From Campylobacterales bacterium (GTDB lineage: Bacteria > Campylobacterota > Campylobacteria > Campylobacterales > Sulfurovaceae), in the NCBI GenBank assembly GCA_016937775.1, contig JAFGVX010000074.1:1-42159 (forward strand): a stretch of DNA of 42,159 bases, written 5' to 3'. Positions 1-8,566 of this stretch are shown here, in pieces. The notes beneath the pieces were generated by a model. It had not been told where the DNA came from, did not search any database, and was given only the letters and a program-made list of their open reading frames with translations. A program made the translations under genes and the position numbers. Every line of letters starts with the position of its first letter. The first letter of the stretch is position 1.

Positions 1-117
1 CCACATCATTCACTTCAAATGAAAACTCCTGTACAATATCTAATTGAAACTAATCCTCAGTGCCAAATGTTGTGGACTAATACAAAAGCTTGCTTTTTTC
101 AGACAATTTTAGTATAA
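1..117 (+). CDS. C-terminal end of an integrase-core transposase (partial)
   Basis: Reading frame 1 is open from the window edge to a TAA at 115-117 and gives 38 residues. They start PHHSLQMKTPVQYL, which fits the end of the DDE integrase core in IS3/IS481-type transposases, where an H-x-x-L-x-x-x-T-P motif precedes the last helix. The catalytic residues lie outside the window. The stop is only 35 bases before clpS, so an insertion sequence probably ends just upstream of the clp genes. I could not define its terminal inverted repeat or target duplication. The family assignment rests on one short motif, so confidence is moderate. Confidence 0.55.
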   Translation, partial: PHHSLQMKTPVQYLIETNPQCQMLWTNTKACFFQTILV

Positions 118-152
118 ATATTGTAACAAAATAAAAGTCGTCAGGAGCTATT

Positions 153-449
153 TTGCCACAGTTCAATACATCGACCCAGACAGATACACTACTTGATACA
201 CCAAAAATGTATAAAGTGATACTCCATAATGATCATTATACCTCTATGGATTTTGTTATCAAAGTGCTTATCGAGATATTTCATAAAAGCAATTTGGAGG
301 CGCAAAGAATCATGATCAATATCCACGAAAAAGGCAAAGGATTATGTGGTATATACACCTATGAGATAGCTGCTACAAAAGTCGAGCAGGTAACAAAGCT
401 GGCAAGAGCCCACGAATTTCCATTGCTAGCTACTTTGGAAGAGGAGTAA
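153..449 (+). CDS. clpS: ClpS, adaptor for ClpA (N-degron recognition)
   Basis: ClpS binds proteins with destabilising N-terminal residues and hands them to ClpA for degradation by ClpAP in the cytoplasm. The 98-residue length is normal. The family core is clear: YKVILHNDHYTSMDFV at about residues 19-34, then a G-K-G-L-C-G segment and YEIAATKVEQV, the usual signature of the fold. The start is a TTG at 153 with AGGAG at 143-147; no in-frame ATG lies before the conserved core. The gene ends two bases before clpA, so the two are surely co-transcribed. Its partner substrate-tagging enzyme Aat is encoded two genes downstream. Confidence 0.95.
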   Translation: MPQFNTSTQTDTLLDTPKMYKVILHNDHYTSMDFVIKVLIEIFHKSNLEAQRIMINIHEKGKGLCGIYTYEIAATKVEQVTKLARAHEFPLLATLEEE

Positions 450-451
450 GC

Positions 452-2659
452 ATGATTTATACAACAGAATCCCTCAGAGATGTTCTTGGATACTCTCATA
501 GCTATGCAAAATCAAACCATCATGAGTATTTAACCGTCGAGCATGTGATGCTCTTTATTGCCAATAGTAAAGAAGGACAAGAGATACTTAGAGCTTTGGA
601 TGTTGATGTGGCAAGTTATGTAGAGAGATTAGGAGAGTATATAGAGAGATATACTCCAAAGATACAAAGAGAAAGAGATCCACTCCAAAGTACCTCTTTG
701 GAGCGTTCCATGAAAGATATGATGCAGCATCTTGATAGTTCCGGGAGAAATACGGCCGGCATAGGTGATATGCTTGCTGCTATATTTTTACAAGAGGAGT
801 CTTTTGGTGTCTCTTTACTTCAAGAAGAGGGGATACAAAGAGTAGATATCCTAGAGGTTGTTTCACACTATGGTTATAATGAAGAGGGTGAAGATATCGA
901 CATACAAGAGAAAGGTGAAGATGAAGAGGAATCGATGTTGAGCCTGTACACTATCAATCTTACAAAACTTGCACAAGAGGGAAAGATAGATGATGTTATA
1001 GGTAGAGTCAATGAGATTGAACGAGTTATGCAAACACTTTGCCGCCGTAAAAAGAATAATCCGCTTTTAGTCGGAGAAGCGGGTGTCGGCAAGACTGCTA
1101 TAGCCGAAGGGCTTGCGCTTAAAATTGTTACAAATGATGTGCCGGATATCCTAAGGGATGCAAAGCTTTATGCGCTTGATATGGGATCACTTGTTGCGGG
1201 AACAAAATATAGGGGTGATTTTGAAAAGAGACTCAAAGGTATCTTAAAAGAGGTAACGCAGATCGATAATGCGATACTTTTTATCGATGAGATTCATATG
1301 CTCGTAGGTGCAGGCGCTACAAGTGGTGGGAGTATGGATGCTTCAAATTTGCTCAAACCTGCACTTGCAAGGGGAGAGTTCAAATGTATCGGAGCGACTA
1401 CATATGCTGAGTTTAGAAATTTTTTCGATAAAGACAAGGCACTCTCAAGAAGATTTACCAAAATCGATGTACTTGAGCCTAATTTTGATGATACACTCAA
1501 GATTCTTCAAGGTGCGAAAAAGAAGTATGAATCGCATCATCACATCACATTTAGTGACGCGGCACTTAAACGTGCCATAGAGTTATCGCAAAGATATATT
1601 CACGATAGATTTCTTCCCGATAAGGCACTTGATCTCATCGATGAGGTTGGGGCAAGCTTTATGTTACACGGGAAAAAAGATGTTAAAGTGGGAACCAAAG
1701 AGATAGAGGTACTTGTGGCAAAAAATCTCTCTTTGCCTGCTACATCGGTAAGCAAAGATGATATCTCAAAACTACAATCACTTCAAAAAGAGATACACTC
1801 AAAAATCATAGAGCAAGATGAAGCGGTAGATTCGCTTACAAGAGCAATCAAGCGCTCTTATGCAGGCATCGGCGGAGAAAATAAGACGATAGGCAATTTT
1901 CTTTTCATAGGTCCAACCGGAGTTGGTAAAACAGCACTTGCAAAAGAGCTTGCAAATGCTATGAATATCAATTTTACACGAATCGATATGAGCGAGTATA
2001 TGGAAAAACACTCCGTTAGCCGTCTCATCGGCGCACCTCCGGGATATGTCGGGTTTGAGCAGGGCGGATTATTAACAGAGATCATCAAGAAACATCCCCA
2101 TAGTGTGTTGCTTTTAGATGAGATCGAAAAGGCGCATCCGGATGTAATGAATATATTGCTTCAGATTATGGATGATGCAAAGCTAACTGACAATAACGGA
2201 ATAGTGAGTGATTTTAGCCATGTTGTTCTAATAATGACATCAAACATAGGTACAAAAGAAGCAAATGTGATGGGCTTCAATCGTGACACAGGCATCAAAG
2301 AAGATAATGCGCTTAAAAGCTTTTTTTCTCCGGAGTTTCTCAATAGAATCAATGCAGTTGTCAAGTTTAAATCGCTTACAAAAAATGCGCTTGAGCAGAT
2401 TGTCTCTTTGGAGATTGATAAACTCAATACGATACTCAAAGAGAAGAAAGTATCTATAACTTTAAGCACGAAAGCTAAAAAATATATAGCTGACGCAAGT
2501 TATGATGAGCGATACGGTGCGAGACATATTACAAGAGTTATTGACGAGAAGATAAAAGAGTATTTAAGCGATGAGATACTCTTTGGTAAGCTAAAAAAAG
2601 GAGGGAAGGTTAAAGTTGATCTCAAGGGAGAGCATTTAAGCTTTCTCATTGGAGAGTAG
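452..2659 (+). CDS. clpA: ClpA, ATP-dependent unfoldase subunit of ClpAP
   Basis: This is an AAA+ ring ATPase that unfolds substrates and threads them into the ClpP protease. The 735-residue length fits ClpA. An N-terminal Clp_N double repeat covers about residues 1-140. The first ATPase domain has Walker A GEAGVGKT at 208-215 and Walker B around LFIDEIH; the second has Walker A GPTGVGKT at 487-494 and Walker B LLLDEIEKAHP. There is no ClpB-type coiled-coil middle domain between them. An MGF tripeptide before the sensor region of the second domain is in the place of the IGL/IGF ClpP-docking loop. The ATG follows the clpS stop by two bases. ClpP itself is not in the window. Confidence 0.96.
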   Translation: MIYTTESLRDVLGYSHSYAKSNHHEYLTVEHVMLFIANSKEGQEILRALDVDVASYVERLGEYIERYTPKIQRERDPLQSTSLERSMKDMMQHLDSSGRNTAGIGDMLAAIFLQEESFGVSLLQEEGIQRVDILEVVSHYGYNEEGEDIDIQEKGEDEEESMLSLYTINLTKLAQEGKIDDVIGRVNEIERVMQTLCRRKKNNPLLVGEAGVGKTAIAEGLALKIVTNDVPDILRDAKLYALDMGSLVAGTKYRGDFEKRLKGILKEVTQIDNAILFIDEIHMLVGAGATSGGSMDASNLLKPALARGEFKCIGATTYAEFRNFFDKDKALSRRFTKIDVLEPNFDDTLKILQGAKKKYESHHHITFSDAALKRAIELSQRYIHDRFLPDKALDLIDEVGASFMLHGKKDVKVGTKEIEVLVAKNLSLPATSVSKDDISKLQSLQKEIHSKIIEQDEAVDSLTRAIKRSYAGIGGENKTIGNFLFIGPTGVGKTALAKELANAMNINFTRIDMSEYMEKHSVSRLIGAPPGYVGFEQGGLLTEIIKKHPHSVLLLDEIEKAHPDVMNILLQIMDDAKLTDNNGIVSDFSHVVLIMTSNIGTKEANVMGFNRDTGIKEDNALKSFFSPEFLNRINAVVKFKSLTKNALEQIVSLEIDKLNTILKEKKVSITLSTKAKKYIADASYDERYGARHITRVIDEKIKEYLSDEILFGKLKKGGKVKVDLKGEHLSFLIGE

Positions 2660-2661
2660 GG

Positions 2662-3390
2662 TTGAGCATTCTTTATGAAGATGAGTATATCATCCCTTCT
2701 CTCGGTACAGACTATACATTTCCAAATCCAAGAGAAGCATGTGATGATGGTCTGCTTGCTTATGGAGGCGATTTGCATCCACAAAGAATACTTAGTGCGT
2801 ATGAGGCAGGTATATTTCCATGGTTTAACGAAGGTGATCCCCCGCTTTGGTGGTCCCCAAACCCAAGATTTGTTCTTTATCCCAATCGATTTAAGGTCTC
2901 TAAGTCTTTAGAGAAGACGTTAAAAAAAAGAGTCTTTGAGGTAAAAATTGATACTGATTTTGAAAACATAATAGAAGCATGTGCAAATACACCAAGAGAA
3001 GGACAAAACGGAACATGGATACTTCCACAGATGCAAGCAGCATATAATGAACTTTTCAAAATGGGGTTTGCGCACAGCGTTGCAAGTTATTTTGAAGGCA
3101 AACTTGTCGGCGGACTTTACGGTGTGGCTATAGGAAAAGTCTTTTTTGGAGAGTCAATGTTTTCTCATAAAAATGATGCCTCTAAAGTTTGTCTAAAAGT
3201 ACTCAGTGATGTTTTAGGAGAGAGAGGATATTATTTTATTGATTGTCAGATAAAAACTGATCATTTGGTTCGCTTGGGTGCTTGTGAGATCGAAAGAGAT
3301 CTTTTTTTGGATTCTCTCAAAAATGCGCTTCAAAGACCGAGCGATATAGGCTCATGGCAACAATTTTATCGGGAGTATAGAGATGATTAA
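2662..3390 (+). CDS. aat: Leucyl/phenylalanyl-tRNA--protein transferase
   Basis: This enzyme adds Leu or Phe from charged tRNA to proteins with N-terminal Lys or Arg, creating the N-degron that ClpS reads. The 242-residue protein has the family hallmarks: FPNPREACDDGLLAYGGDL, then AYEAGIFPWF and LWWSPNPRFVL in the first 75 residues, and a GNAT-like second half with GLYGVAIGKVFFGESMFS. The start is a TTG at 2662, two bases after the clpA stop, with a purine-rich GGAGAGTAGGG in front. It overlaps the start of the transaldolase gene by 8 bases. Adjacency to clpS and clpA puts tagging, recognition and unfolding in one operon. Confidence 0.95.
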   Translation: MSILYEDEYIIPSLGTDYTFPNPREACDDGLLAYGGDLHPQRILSAYEAGIFPWFNEGDPPLWWSPNPRFVLYPNRFKVSKSLEKTLKKRVFEVKIDTDFENIIEACANTPREGQNGTWILPQMQAAYNELFKMGFAHSVASYFEGKLVGGLYGVAIGKVFFGESMFSHKNDASKVCLKVLSDVLGERGYYFIDCQIKTDHLVRLGACEIERDLFLDSLKNALQRPSDIGSWQQFYREYRDD

Positions 3391-4384
3391 TAGAAATAAG
3401 TCGTTCTCGCTATGGTTAGATTTTATAGAGAGAGATTTTTTAAAAAATGAATTTCCAAAACTAATCCAAGATGATATCATTAACGGCGCAACAAGTAATC
3501 CTTCAATATTCGCTGATGCGATACAAAAATCACCTGCATACAAAAACCAACTTAATGAACTTAAAGGCTTGAGCCCTAAAGAAAAGTATGAAGCACTTGC
3601 AATAGAAGATATAAAATTGGCAGCACATGCGCTTCGAGAATCATATAGTGAAGGGAATGACGGATATATAAGTTTAGAGGTTGATCCGTTTTTATCGAAT
3701 GATACAAAAGCGACAGTAAGAGAAGCAAAAAGACTTTTCAAAGCGATAGGTGAGCCGAATGTTATGATTAAAATTCCTGCTACGGAAGCAGGCTATAGTG
3801 CCATGAGACAACTTTTGGCTACGGGAATTTCTGTCAATGCAACGCTTATCTTCTCTCCGGAGCAGGCGATGCGATGTGTCAGAGCAATGAAAAAAGGTAT
3901 GAGTATATTTGAAAATAGCGGTGGCAGAAGAGTGCAAGCTGTTATTTCAGTATTTGTTAGTAGGTTTGATAGGCTTTTAGACCCGAAATTAAAAGAACTT
4001 GGTTTAGATATTTCTAAAACAGGTATCTATAATGCCGCTAGAATTTATAATATTATAGAAGAGAGCAATGCCCCTATGATTAGAACGCTTTTTGCAAGTA
4101 CGGGGGTTAAAGAGGGTGTTGCGCTGCCTTCCGATTATTATATCTGTGAACTTTTTGCACCTCATAGTGTCAACACGGCTCCGCTTGAGACGATTAAAGC
4201 ATATACCCAAAGATCTCAAGATGACTTTAGACTTCCTATTTCAGATGAAGAGATAGAGGATTATTTTGAGACGATGAACGATAACGGGATAGATATGAAT
4301 GAAGTTTATGGTAAACTTTTAGAAGATGGACTAAAAGCCTTTGAGAACTCTTTTGAGGAGATACTAAACGCGCTAAAAGATTAG
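3383..4384 (+). CDS. tal: Transaldolase
   Basis: Transaldolase moves a dihydroxyacetone unit between sugar phosphates in the non-oxidative pentose phosphate pathway. The protein has 333 residues, the length of the longer transaldolase class. Visible signatures are GATSNPSIF at 35-43, ISLEVDPFLSND near 96-107, the Schiff-base Lys130 in NVMIKIPATEAG, and VNATLIFS shortly after. The ATG overlaps the 3' end of aat by 8 bases, so translation is probably coupled, although the two functions are unrelated. Nothing looks damaged. Confidence 0.94.
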   Translation: MINRNKSFSLWLDFIERDFLKNEFPKLIQDDIINGATSNPSIFADAIQKSPAYKNQLNELKGLSPKEKYEALAIEDIKLAAHALRESYSEGNDGYISLEVDPFLSNDTKATVREAKRLFKAIGEPNVMIKIPATEAGYSAMRQLLATGISVNATLIFSPEQAMRCVRAMKKGMSIFENSGGRRVQAVISVFVSRFDRLLDPKLKELGLDISKTGIYNAARIYNIIEESNAPMIRTLFASTGVKEGVALPSDYYICELFAPHSVNTAPLETIKAYTQRSQDDFRLPISDEEIEDYFETMNDNGIDMNEVYGKLLEDGLKAFENSFEEILNALKD

Positions 4385-4410
4385 TCTTTGAATTTATAGA
4401 AAGGGATTTT

Positions 4411-5538
4411 ATGAAGAAAAAGCTAGATCAATATTTGAAATTTATGTTGCAAAAAAAAGCAAGTGATGTTCATATTAAAGCGCTCTCAGGTATAAGGATT
4501 CGCGTTGATGGTGTATTGACTAATTTTGGTGAAGAGAAGTTTTCTAAAACGCAGATGGAGCGTCTTGTTGAAGAGATAACAAATAGCGCACAACTAGAGG
4601 CACTCCAAAGAGATAAATCGCTTGACTTTTCTTATAAATTGGATGATGACGAAAGTAGATTTCGTGTAAATATATTTTATCAAATTGATGGATTGAGCGC
4701 AGTATTTAGAGCTATTCCGGAAGATATTCCAAAAATACAAGATCTTAATCTCCCGACATCTATAGAGGGTTTTAGTAAAATTCAAAGAGGACTTGTTTTA
4801 GTTACGGGAGTTACAGGAAGCGGTAAATCGACAACACTTGCTTCGCTCATAGATGTTATTAATAAGAATCAAAAAAAGCATATCATAACCATAGAAGATC
4901 CAATCGAGTTTGTTCATAAGGATAAAAATTCTTTTATTAACCAAAGAGCCATAGGGATAGATGCCCATTCCTTTAAAGATGCACTTCGTGCTTCACTAAG
5001 AGAAGATCCTGATGTAATACTTGTTGGTGAGATGCGGGACTTGGAGACTATTGAGATTGCTATTAATGCGGCAAATACAGGGCATTTAGTTTTCTCTACG
5101 CTCCATACGCTTAGTGCAAAAGATACGATCGACAGAATTATCGGGATGTTCCCGAATGATGAACAAAATAGGGTAAGACTCTCATTGGCAGCAGTTTTAG
5201 AAGGGGTAATTTCTCAAAGATTGTTGCCAACCATGAGAGGTGGCGGCAGAATACCTGCTGTTGAAGTGATGAAAAAAAGTGCGAGAATAGCTGATCTTAT
5301 CTCAAGCGGAAGAGACAATGAGATACTCGATGCCATAGAAGAAGGACGCAAGATTTACGGTATGCAAAGTTTTGATCAATCCATATACGATCTTTTTTTA
5401 GAGGGCAGGATAACAGAAGCAACAGCACTAGATCATGCTACGAGCAGATCGGATATGAAGCTCAATATATCAAAAATCAGTGATAGAGTCTCATCGGGCG
5501 ATGATATAGTGGATTTTAAAGAGGAAGAAGAAGCATAG
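4411..5538 (+). CDS. PilT/PilU-type ATPase (type IV pilus retraction family)
   Basis: This is a secretion ATPase of the PilT/PilU branch, which powers pilus retraction in bacteria that have type IV pili. The 375 residues carry Walker A GVTGSGKST at 133-141, the Asp box IEDPIE at 161-166, Walker B DVILVGEMRD at 201-210 and the His box TGHLVFSTLHT at 223-233. The AIRNLIRE motif usual in PilT is replaced by ADLISSGRDNEI, closer to PilU-like relatives, and the tail is acidic (DFKEEEEA). No pilin, PilB, PilC or secretin gene is nearby, so its pilus partners must be elsewhere or absent. It starts 26 bases after tal with an AAAGGGA ribosome site. Confidence 0.85.
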   Translation: MKKKLDQYLKFMLQKKASDVHIKALSGIRIRVDGVLTNFGEEKFSKTQMERLVEEITNSAQLEALQRDKSLDFSYKLDDDESRFRVNIFYQIDGLSAVFRAIPEDIPKIQDLNLPTSIEGFSKIQRGLVLVTGVTGSGKSTTLASLIDVINKNQKKHIITIEDPIEFVHKDKNSFINQRAIGIDAHSFKDALRASLREDPDVILVGEMRDLETIEIAINAANTGHLVFSTLHTLSAKDTIDRIIGMFPNDEQNRVRLSLAAVLEGVISQRLLPTMRGGGRIPAVEVMKKSARIADLISSGRDNEILDAIEEGRKIYGMQSFDQSIYDLFLEGRITEATALDHATSRSDMKLNISKISDRVSSGDDIVDFKEEEEA

Positions 5539-5587
5539 CTTTTGCTTGATTTTGAGTTAAAAATAGACAATAGAGGGTGATTAAATA

Positions 5588-6559
5588 ATGTTTACACGTT
5601 TTAGAAGAAATCGTATGCATGCAGTGCTCAGAGATATGCTATGTGAAACTCATTTAAGGGTTGATGATTTTATTTATCCGCTTTTTGTGCGTAGTGGAAA
5701 AAATATAAAAAAAGAGGTTACGTCGCTACCGGGTGTTTTTCAAATGAGTATTGATGAGATACTTCAAGAGTGTAAAGAGTTACAAGAGTTGGGAATACGC
5801 TCAATCATTCTTTTTGGTATACCGGATGTAAAAGATAGTGTTGGCAGTGAGGCTCTCTGTGAACACAGTATTGTTGCGCAAACAATTCGAGCAATCAAAA
5901 AAGCATATCCTGATATGCTCATCGTAAGCGATCTCTGTTTTTGTGAATATACCGATCATGGACATTGTGGAGTGATTGATCCGAAAACACAAAGTGTAGA
6001 AAATGATATCACTTTGGAAAACCTTGCCGTACAGGCGGTCATACATGCAAAAGCAGGTGTTGATATGATCGCTCCAAGTGGGATGATGGACGGGATGATA
6101 ACGGCAATTAGAGACGGGCTTGATGCTGAGGGATTTGTGAATTTACCTATCATGAGTTATAGTACGAAATTTGCATCATCTTATTATGGACCATTTCGCG
6201 ATGTAGCAGAATCGGCTCCAAGTTTTGGAGACCGCCGTACTTATCAGATGAACCCTGCAAATCGTAAAGAGGCTTTGCGTGAGAGTGTTGAAGATGAGAT
6301 GCAAGGTGCCGATATCCTGATGGTAAAACCTGCGCTTGCCTATCTTGATATTGTAAGAGATATCAAAGAGTCCACACTTCTTCCTTTGGCTGTTTATAAT
6401 GTGAGTGGAGAGTATGCGATGCTCAAAGCCGCAGCTAAAGCAGGTGTGATAGATTATGAGGGAGTTATGATGGAAACGCTTTTGGGGATGAAGCGTGCCG
6501 GAGCGGATATCATCATTACCTATCATGCGAAAGAAGCAGCAAAAATACTCAATGGATAG
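5588..6559 (+). CDS. hemB: Delta-aminolevulinic acid dehydratase (porphobilinogen synthase)
   Basis: HemB condenses two 5-aminolevulinate molecules to porphobilinogen, an early step of haem synthesis. It has 323 residues, the usual length. The zinc site has all three cysteines, C117, C119 and C127, in the segment [14 protein letters not shown], so this is the Zn-dependent form. The two active-site lysines are K194 ([14 protein letters not shown]) and K247 ([10 protein letters not shown]). The gene overlaps the next flavoprotein gene by 8 bases. A second haem gene, hemN, lies about 3 kb downstream. Confidence 0.96.
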   Translation: MFTRFRRNRMHAVLRDMLCETHLRVDDFIYPLFVRSGKNIKKEVTSLPGVFQMSIDEILQECKELQELGIRSIILFGIPDVKDSVGSEALCEHSIVAQTIRAIKKAYPDMLIVSDLCFCEYTDHGHCGVIDPKTQSVENDITLENLAVQAVIHAKAGVDMIAPSGMMDGMITAIRDGLDAEGFVNLPIMSYSTKFASSYYGPFRDVAESAPSFGDRRTYQMNPANRKEALRESVEDEMQGADILMVKPALAYLDIVRDIKESTLLPLAVYNVSGEYAMLKAAAKAGVIDYEGVMMETLLGMKRAGADIIITYHAKEAAKILNG

Positions 6560-7625
6560 ATACGATATTATCGTTGTCGGATCAGGTCCTGCGGGCGCAA
6601 CTTTTACCCGCATTTTAAATGAGAATAATCGCGTTTTAATGGTGGATAGAAGACCTCTTGATAAAAAACCACTCAATGTCATTAAAAATTGCGGCGGACT
6701 CATCGCCCCTGATGCACAGAAAGCATTGGCAGGCTTTGGGCTTAGTCTTCCCGTAGATATCTTGGTAACTCCTCAAACATTTGCTGTTGAAACACTTGAT
6801 TTTGACAATAATATGATACGGAGTTATCAGAGGCATTATGTAAATGTTGATAGAGAGCTTTTTGATAGATGGCTTTTGTCGTTGTGTGATACCCAAAATG
6901 TACAAAAATCATTTTCTACTCATTTTATAGGGGCTAAAAAAACCAAAGACGGTTACATCGTAACGCTTAAAAAAGAGAATAAGAGATATGAAGTATTTAC
7001 TTCTATGATAGTGGGCGCGGACGGTGCTAACTCGAAAGTAAAAAAAGATCTTATGCAAAAAGAGAATAAGCCTGAAAAATATGTTTCTATTCAAGAGTGG
7101 TTTGAGAACAAAACAGAGCTTAACAGATATGTTGCAATTTTTGATAATGAGATCAGTGATTTCTATTCATGGGTCATACCTAAAGGTCAATATATCATCT
7201 TTGGAAGTGCCATAAAAGAGAATGAAAATGTACATAAATTACATCAACTCCAAAAAGAGAAACTAGCAAGATATGGATATGATTTAAGTGCTCCCGTCAA
7301 AAGATCGGGTTCATATATATTGCGTCCGAAATCTTTTAAAGATATCTCTTTGGGAACTAAAGATGTTGTTTTGATTGGGGAGGCTGCCGGGTTTATCAGT
7401 CCAACTTCCGCTGAAGGAATAAGCTATGCGATGATCTCAGGAGCACAACTTGCGCAAGCATTAAATAAAGATATGCAAAACTTTGCGTCACTTTATAGAA
7501 AAAATAGTACTTCACTCAGATGTAATATCATAAAGAAAATGTTGAAATATCCCTTTATGTATAATCGATTTATCAGAAAAATCATATTTAAAGCAAATAT
7601 CGGTACCCTAGATATAAAAACATAA
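6552..7625 (+). CDS. FAD-dependent oxidoreductase, geranylgeranyl-reductase-like
   Basis: This is a flavoprotein of the geranylgeranyl reductase superfamily. An N-terminal Rossmann motif [11 protein letters not shown] is followed by an Asp/Arg-rich dinucleotide segment (VDRRPLD), and a second FAD motif is seen near [20 protein letters not shown] place the start at the ATG at 6552, which gives 357 residues beginning [10 protein letters not shown], because a longer reading adds 19 residues with no family similarity. The start overlaps hemB by 8 bases (ATG inside its 3' end). Members reduce double bonds of isoprenoids or act on quinones; the substrate cannot be read here. It lies 5 kb from the pigment locus, so a link is not supported. 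Confidence 0.82.
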   Translation: MDRYDIIVVGSGPAGATFTRILNENNRVLMVDRRPLDKKPLNVIKNCGGLIAPDAQKALAGFGLSLPVDILVTPQTFAVETLDFDNNMIRSYQRHYVNVDRELFDRWLLSLCDTQNVQKSFSTHFIGAKKTKDGYIVTLKKENKRYEVFTSMIVGADGANSKVKKDLMQKENKPEKYVSIQEWFENKTELNRYVAIFDNEISDFYSWVIPKGQYIIFGSAIKENENVHKLHQLQKEKLARYGYDLSAPVKRSGSYILRPKSFKDISLGTKDVVLIGEAAGFISPTSAEGISYAMISGAQLAQALNKDMQNFASLYRKNSTSLRCNIIKKMLKYPFMYNRFIRKIIFKANIGTLDIKT

Positions 7626-7646
7626 TCTATTTAGGGAATAAAAAGT

Positions 7647-7652
7647 TATAAT
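7647..7652 (+). promoter_or_regulatory. -10 box (TATAAT) for the secreted-protein gene
   Basis: TATAAT lies 36 bases before the ATG at 7689, in an AT-rich spacer after the flavoprotein stop. There is no clear -35 box, as is common for Campylobacterota sigma-70 promoters. An AAAGGAG ribosome site precedes the ATG. Confidence 0.5.
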
Positions 7653-7688
7653 AAAATAATTTTTACAATCAAAACAAAAGGAGCACAG

Positions 7689-8420
7689 ATGAGACAAATG
7701 AGGATGTTGATTATTTGGTTTTTGTGTGCAGGGTTAACGACGCTACTTAATGCAGATACAAAACGTTATGATATTAAATCAGGCATTATCAAATACGCAA
7801 TAACGGGTAATGGTAATATGATGGGTGTTTCTATGCAGACAAGCGGAACTGCAACAAGTATTTTTAGAGATTGGGGCTCAGAGGAGTTATATGAAGAGCA
7901 AGTATCATCTGTTACGATGGGACAAAAAACACAAGAACACGAGATGAGTAAACTTGTTGATGGCAAAGCGTATATCGTTGATTTTGAAAATAAAGTAATC
8001 TTGGACTATAGTGGTCAAGTGCTTACAAATTCAGAATATGGCGATATGCTACAAAAAGGGAAAGACACACTCATTGCTATGGGCGGTAAAAAGGTTGGCG
8101 AAGAAGAGTTTATGGGGTATGATTGCGAGATATGGGAGCTTGCACCTGCAAAAATATGGATATATAAGGGCGTGATGTTAAAAAGTGAAGCTTCAATGAT
8201 GGGAGTAAAATATACAACTGCTGCTGTTGAAGTTGATTTTGATGTATCGGTATCTGATAGCCAATTAAAATTGCCCGATTTTCCTATAAAAACTATTTCA
8301 GCAGGTATGATTCCTTCTAATCAATCCACAGATGAAGAGGAAGGTGATATGCCTCAGTTGACACCCGAACAGATGCTAGAACTGCAAGAGGCGATGAAAG
8401 GTTTCTCAAAGGTGCAATAA
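7689..8420 (+). CDS. Secreted protein of unknown function
   Basis: The 243-residue protein begins with a Sec signal peptide (about residues 1-22: charged start, hydrophobic LIIWFLCAGLTTLL, then an NADTK cleavage zone), so the mature part acts in the periplasm or outside. The body is a beta-rich pattern with a repeated theme of short strands, for example YDIKSGIIKYAI and GKAYIVDFENKVILDY, and the end is acidic and glutamine-rich (residues ~215-235). The DCEIWEL..AKIWIYKG stretch resembles DUF4412-like domains, but I cannot confirm this. Methionine is frequent. It has its own promoter and stands alone between two intergenic regions. M5 is an alternative start. Confidence 0.7.
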   Translation: MRQMRMLIIWFLCAGLTTLLNADTKRYDIKSGIIKYAITGNGNMMGVSMQTSGTATSIFRDWGSEELYEEQVSSVTMGQKTQEHEMSKLVDGKAYIVDFENKVILDYSGQVLTNSEYGDMLQKGKDTLIAMGGKKVGEEEFMGYDCEIWELAPAKIWIYKGVMLKSEASMMGVKYTTAAVEVDFDVSVSDSQLKLPDFPIKTISAGMIPSNQSTDEEEGDMPQLTPEQMLELQEAMKGFSKVQ

Positions 8421-8431
8421 GCGTTCTCCTC

Positions 8432-8449
8432 GCATCTTTTTATAGATGC
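8432..8449 (+). terminator. Weak hairpin terminator candidate
   Basis: GCATCT and AGATGC form a six-pair stem around a TTTTAT loop just after the secreted-protein stop, followed by a T-rich TTATTTGT. The stem is short and not GC-rich, so this is only a candidate. Confidence 0.35.
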
Positions 8450-8473
8450 TTATTTGTATATGATATTTGAATT

Positions 8474-8496
8474 TACGATGAGTCATGTGGCTCGTA
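8474..8496 (+). other. Inverted repeat upstream of argF
   Basis: TACG and CGTA flank an inner GAGTC/GGCTC stem with a four-base loop, with a two-base bulge on the left arm. It sits about 35 bases upstream of the argF -10 box, so it could be a terminator part or an operator. No function can be assigned. Confidence 0.3.
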
Positions 8497-8530
8497 TTTA
8501 TAAAGTCTAAAATCTTCAACCCTTTTATGC

Positions 8531-8536
8531 TACAAT
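8531..8536 (+). promoter_or_regulatory. -10 box (TACAAT) of argF
   Basis: TACAAT lies 30 bases before the argF ATG. The 15 bases ending here (8522-8536) are identical to those at 29875-29889 before the LpxL-like gene, which supports a shared promoter type with an extended TTATGC element in front of the -10. Confidence 0.6.
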
Positions 8537-8566
8537 ATCTTCTTTTAGTTCAACGAGGGTAGGGAA

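Noticed and set aside
6495-6551. Longer start for the geranylgeranyl-reductase-like gene
   Set aside because: The added 19 residues lie inside hemB and precede the normal flavoprotein start [12 protein letters not shown].
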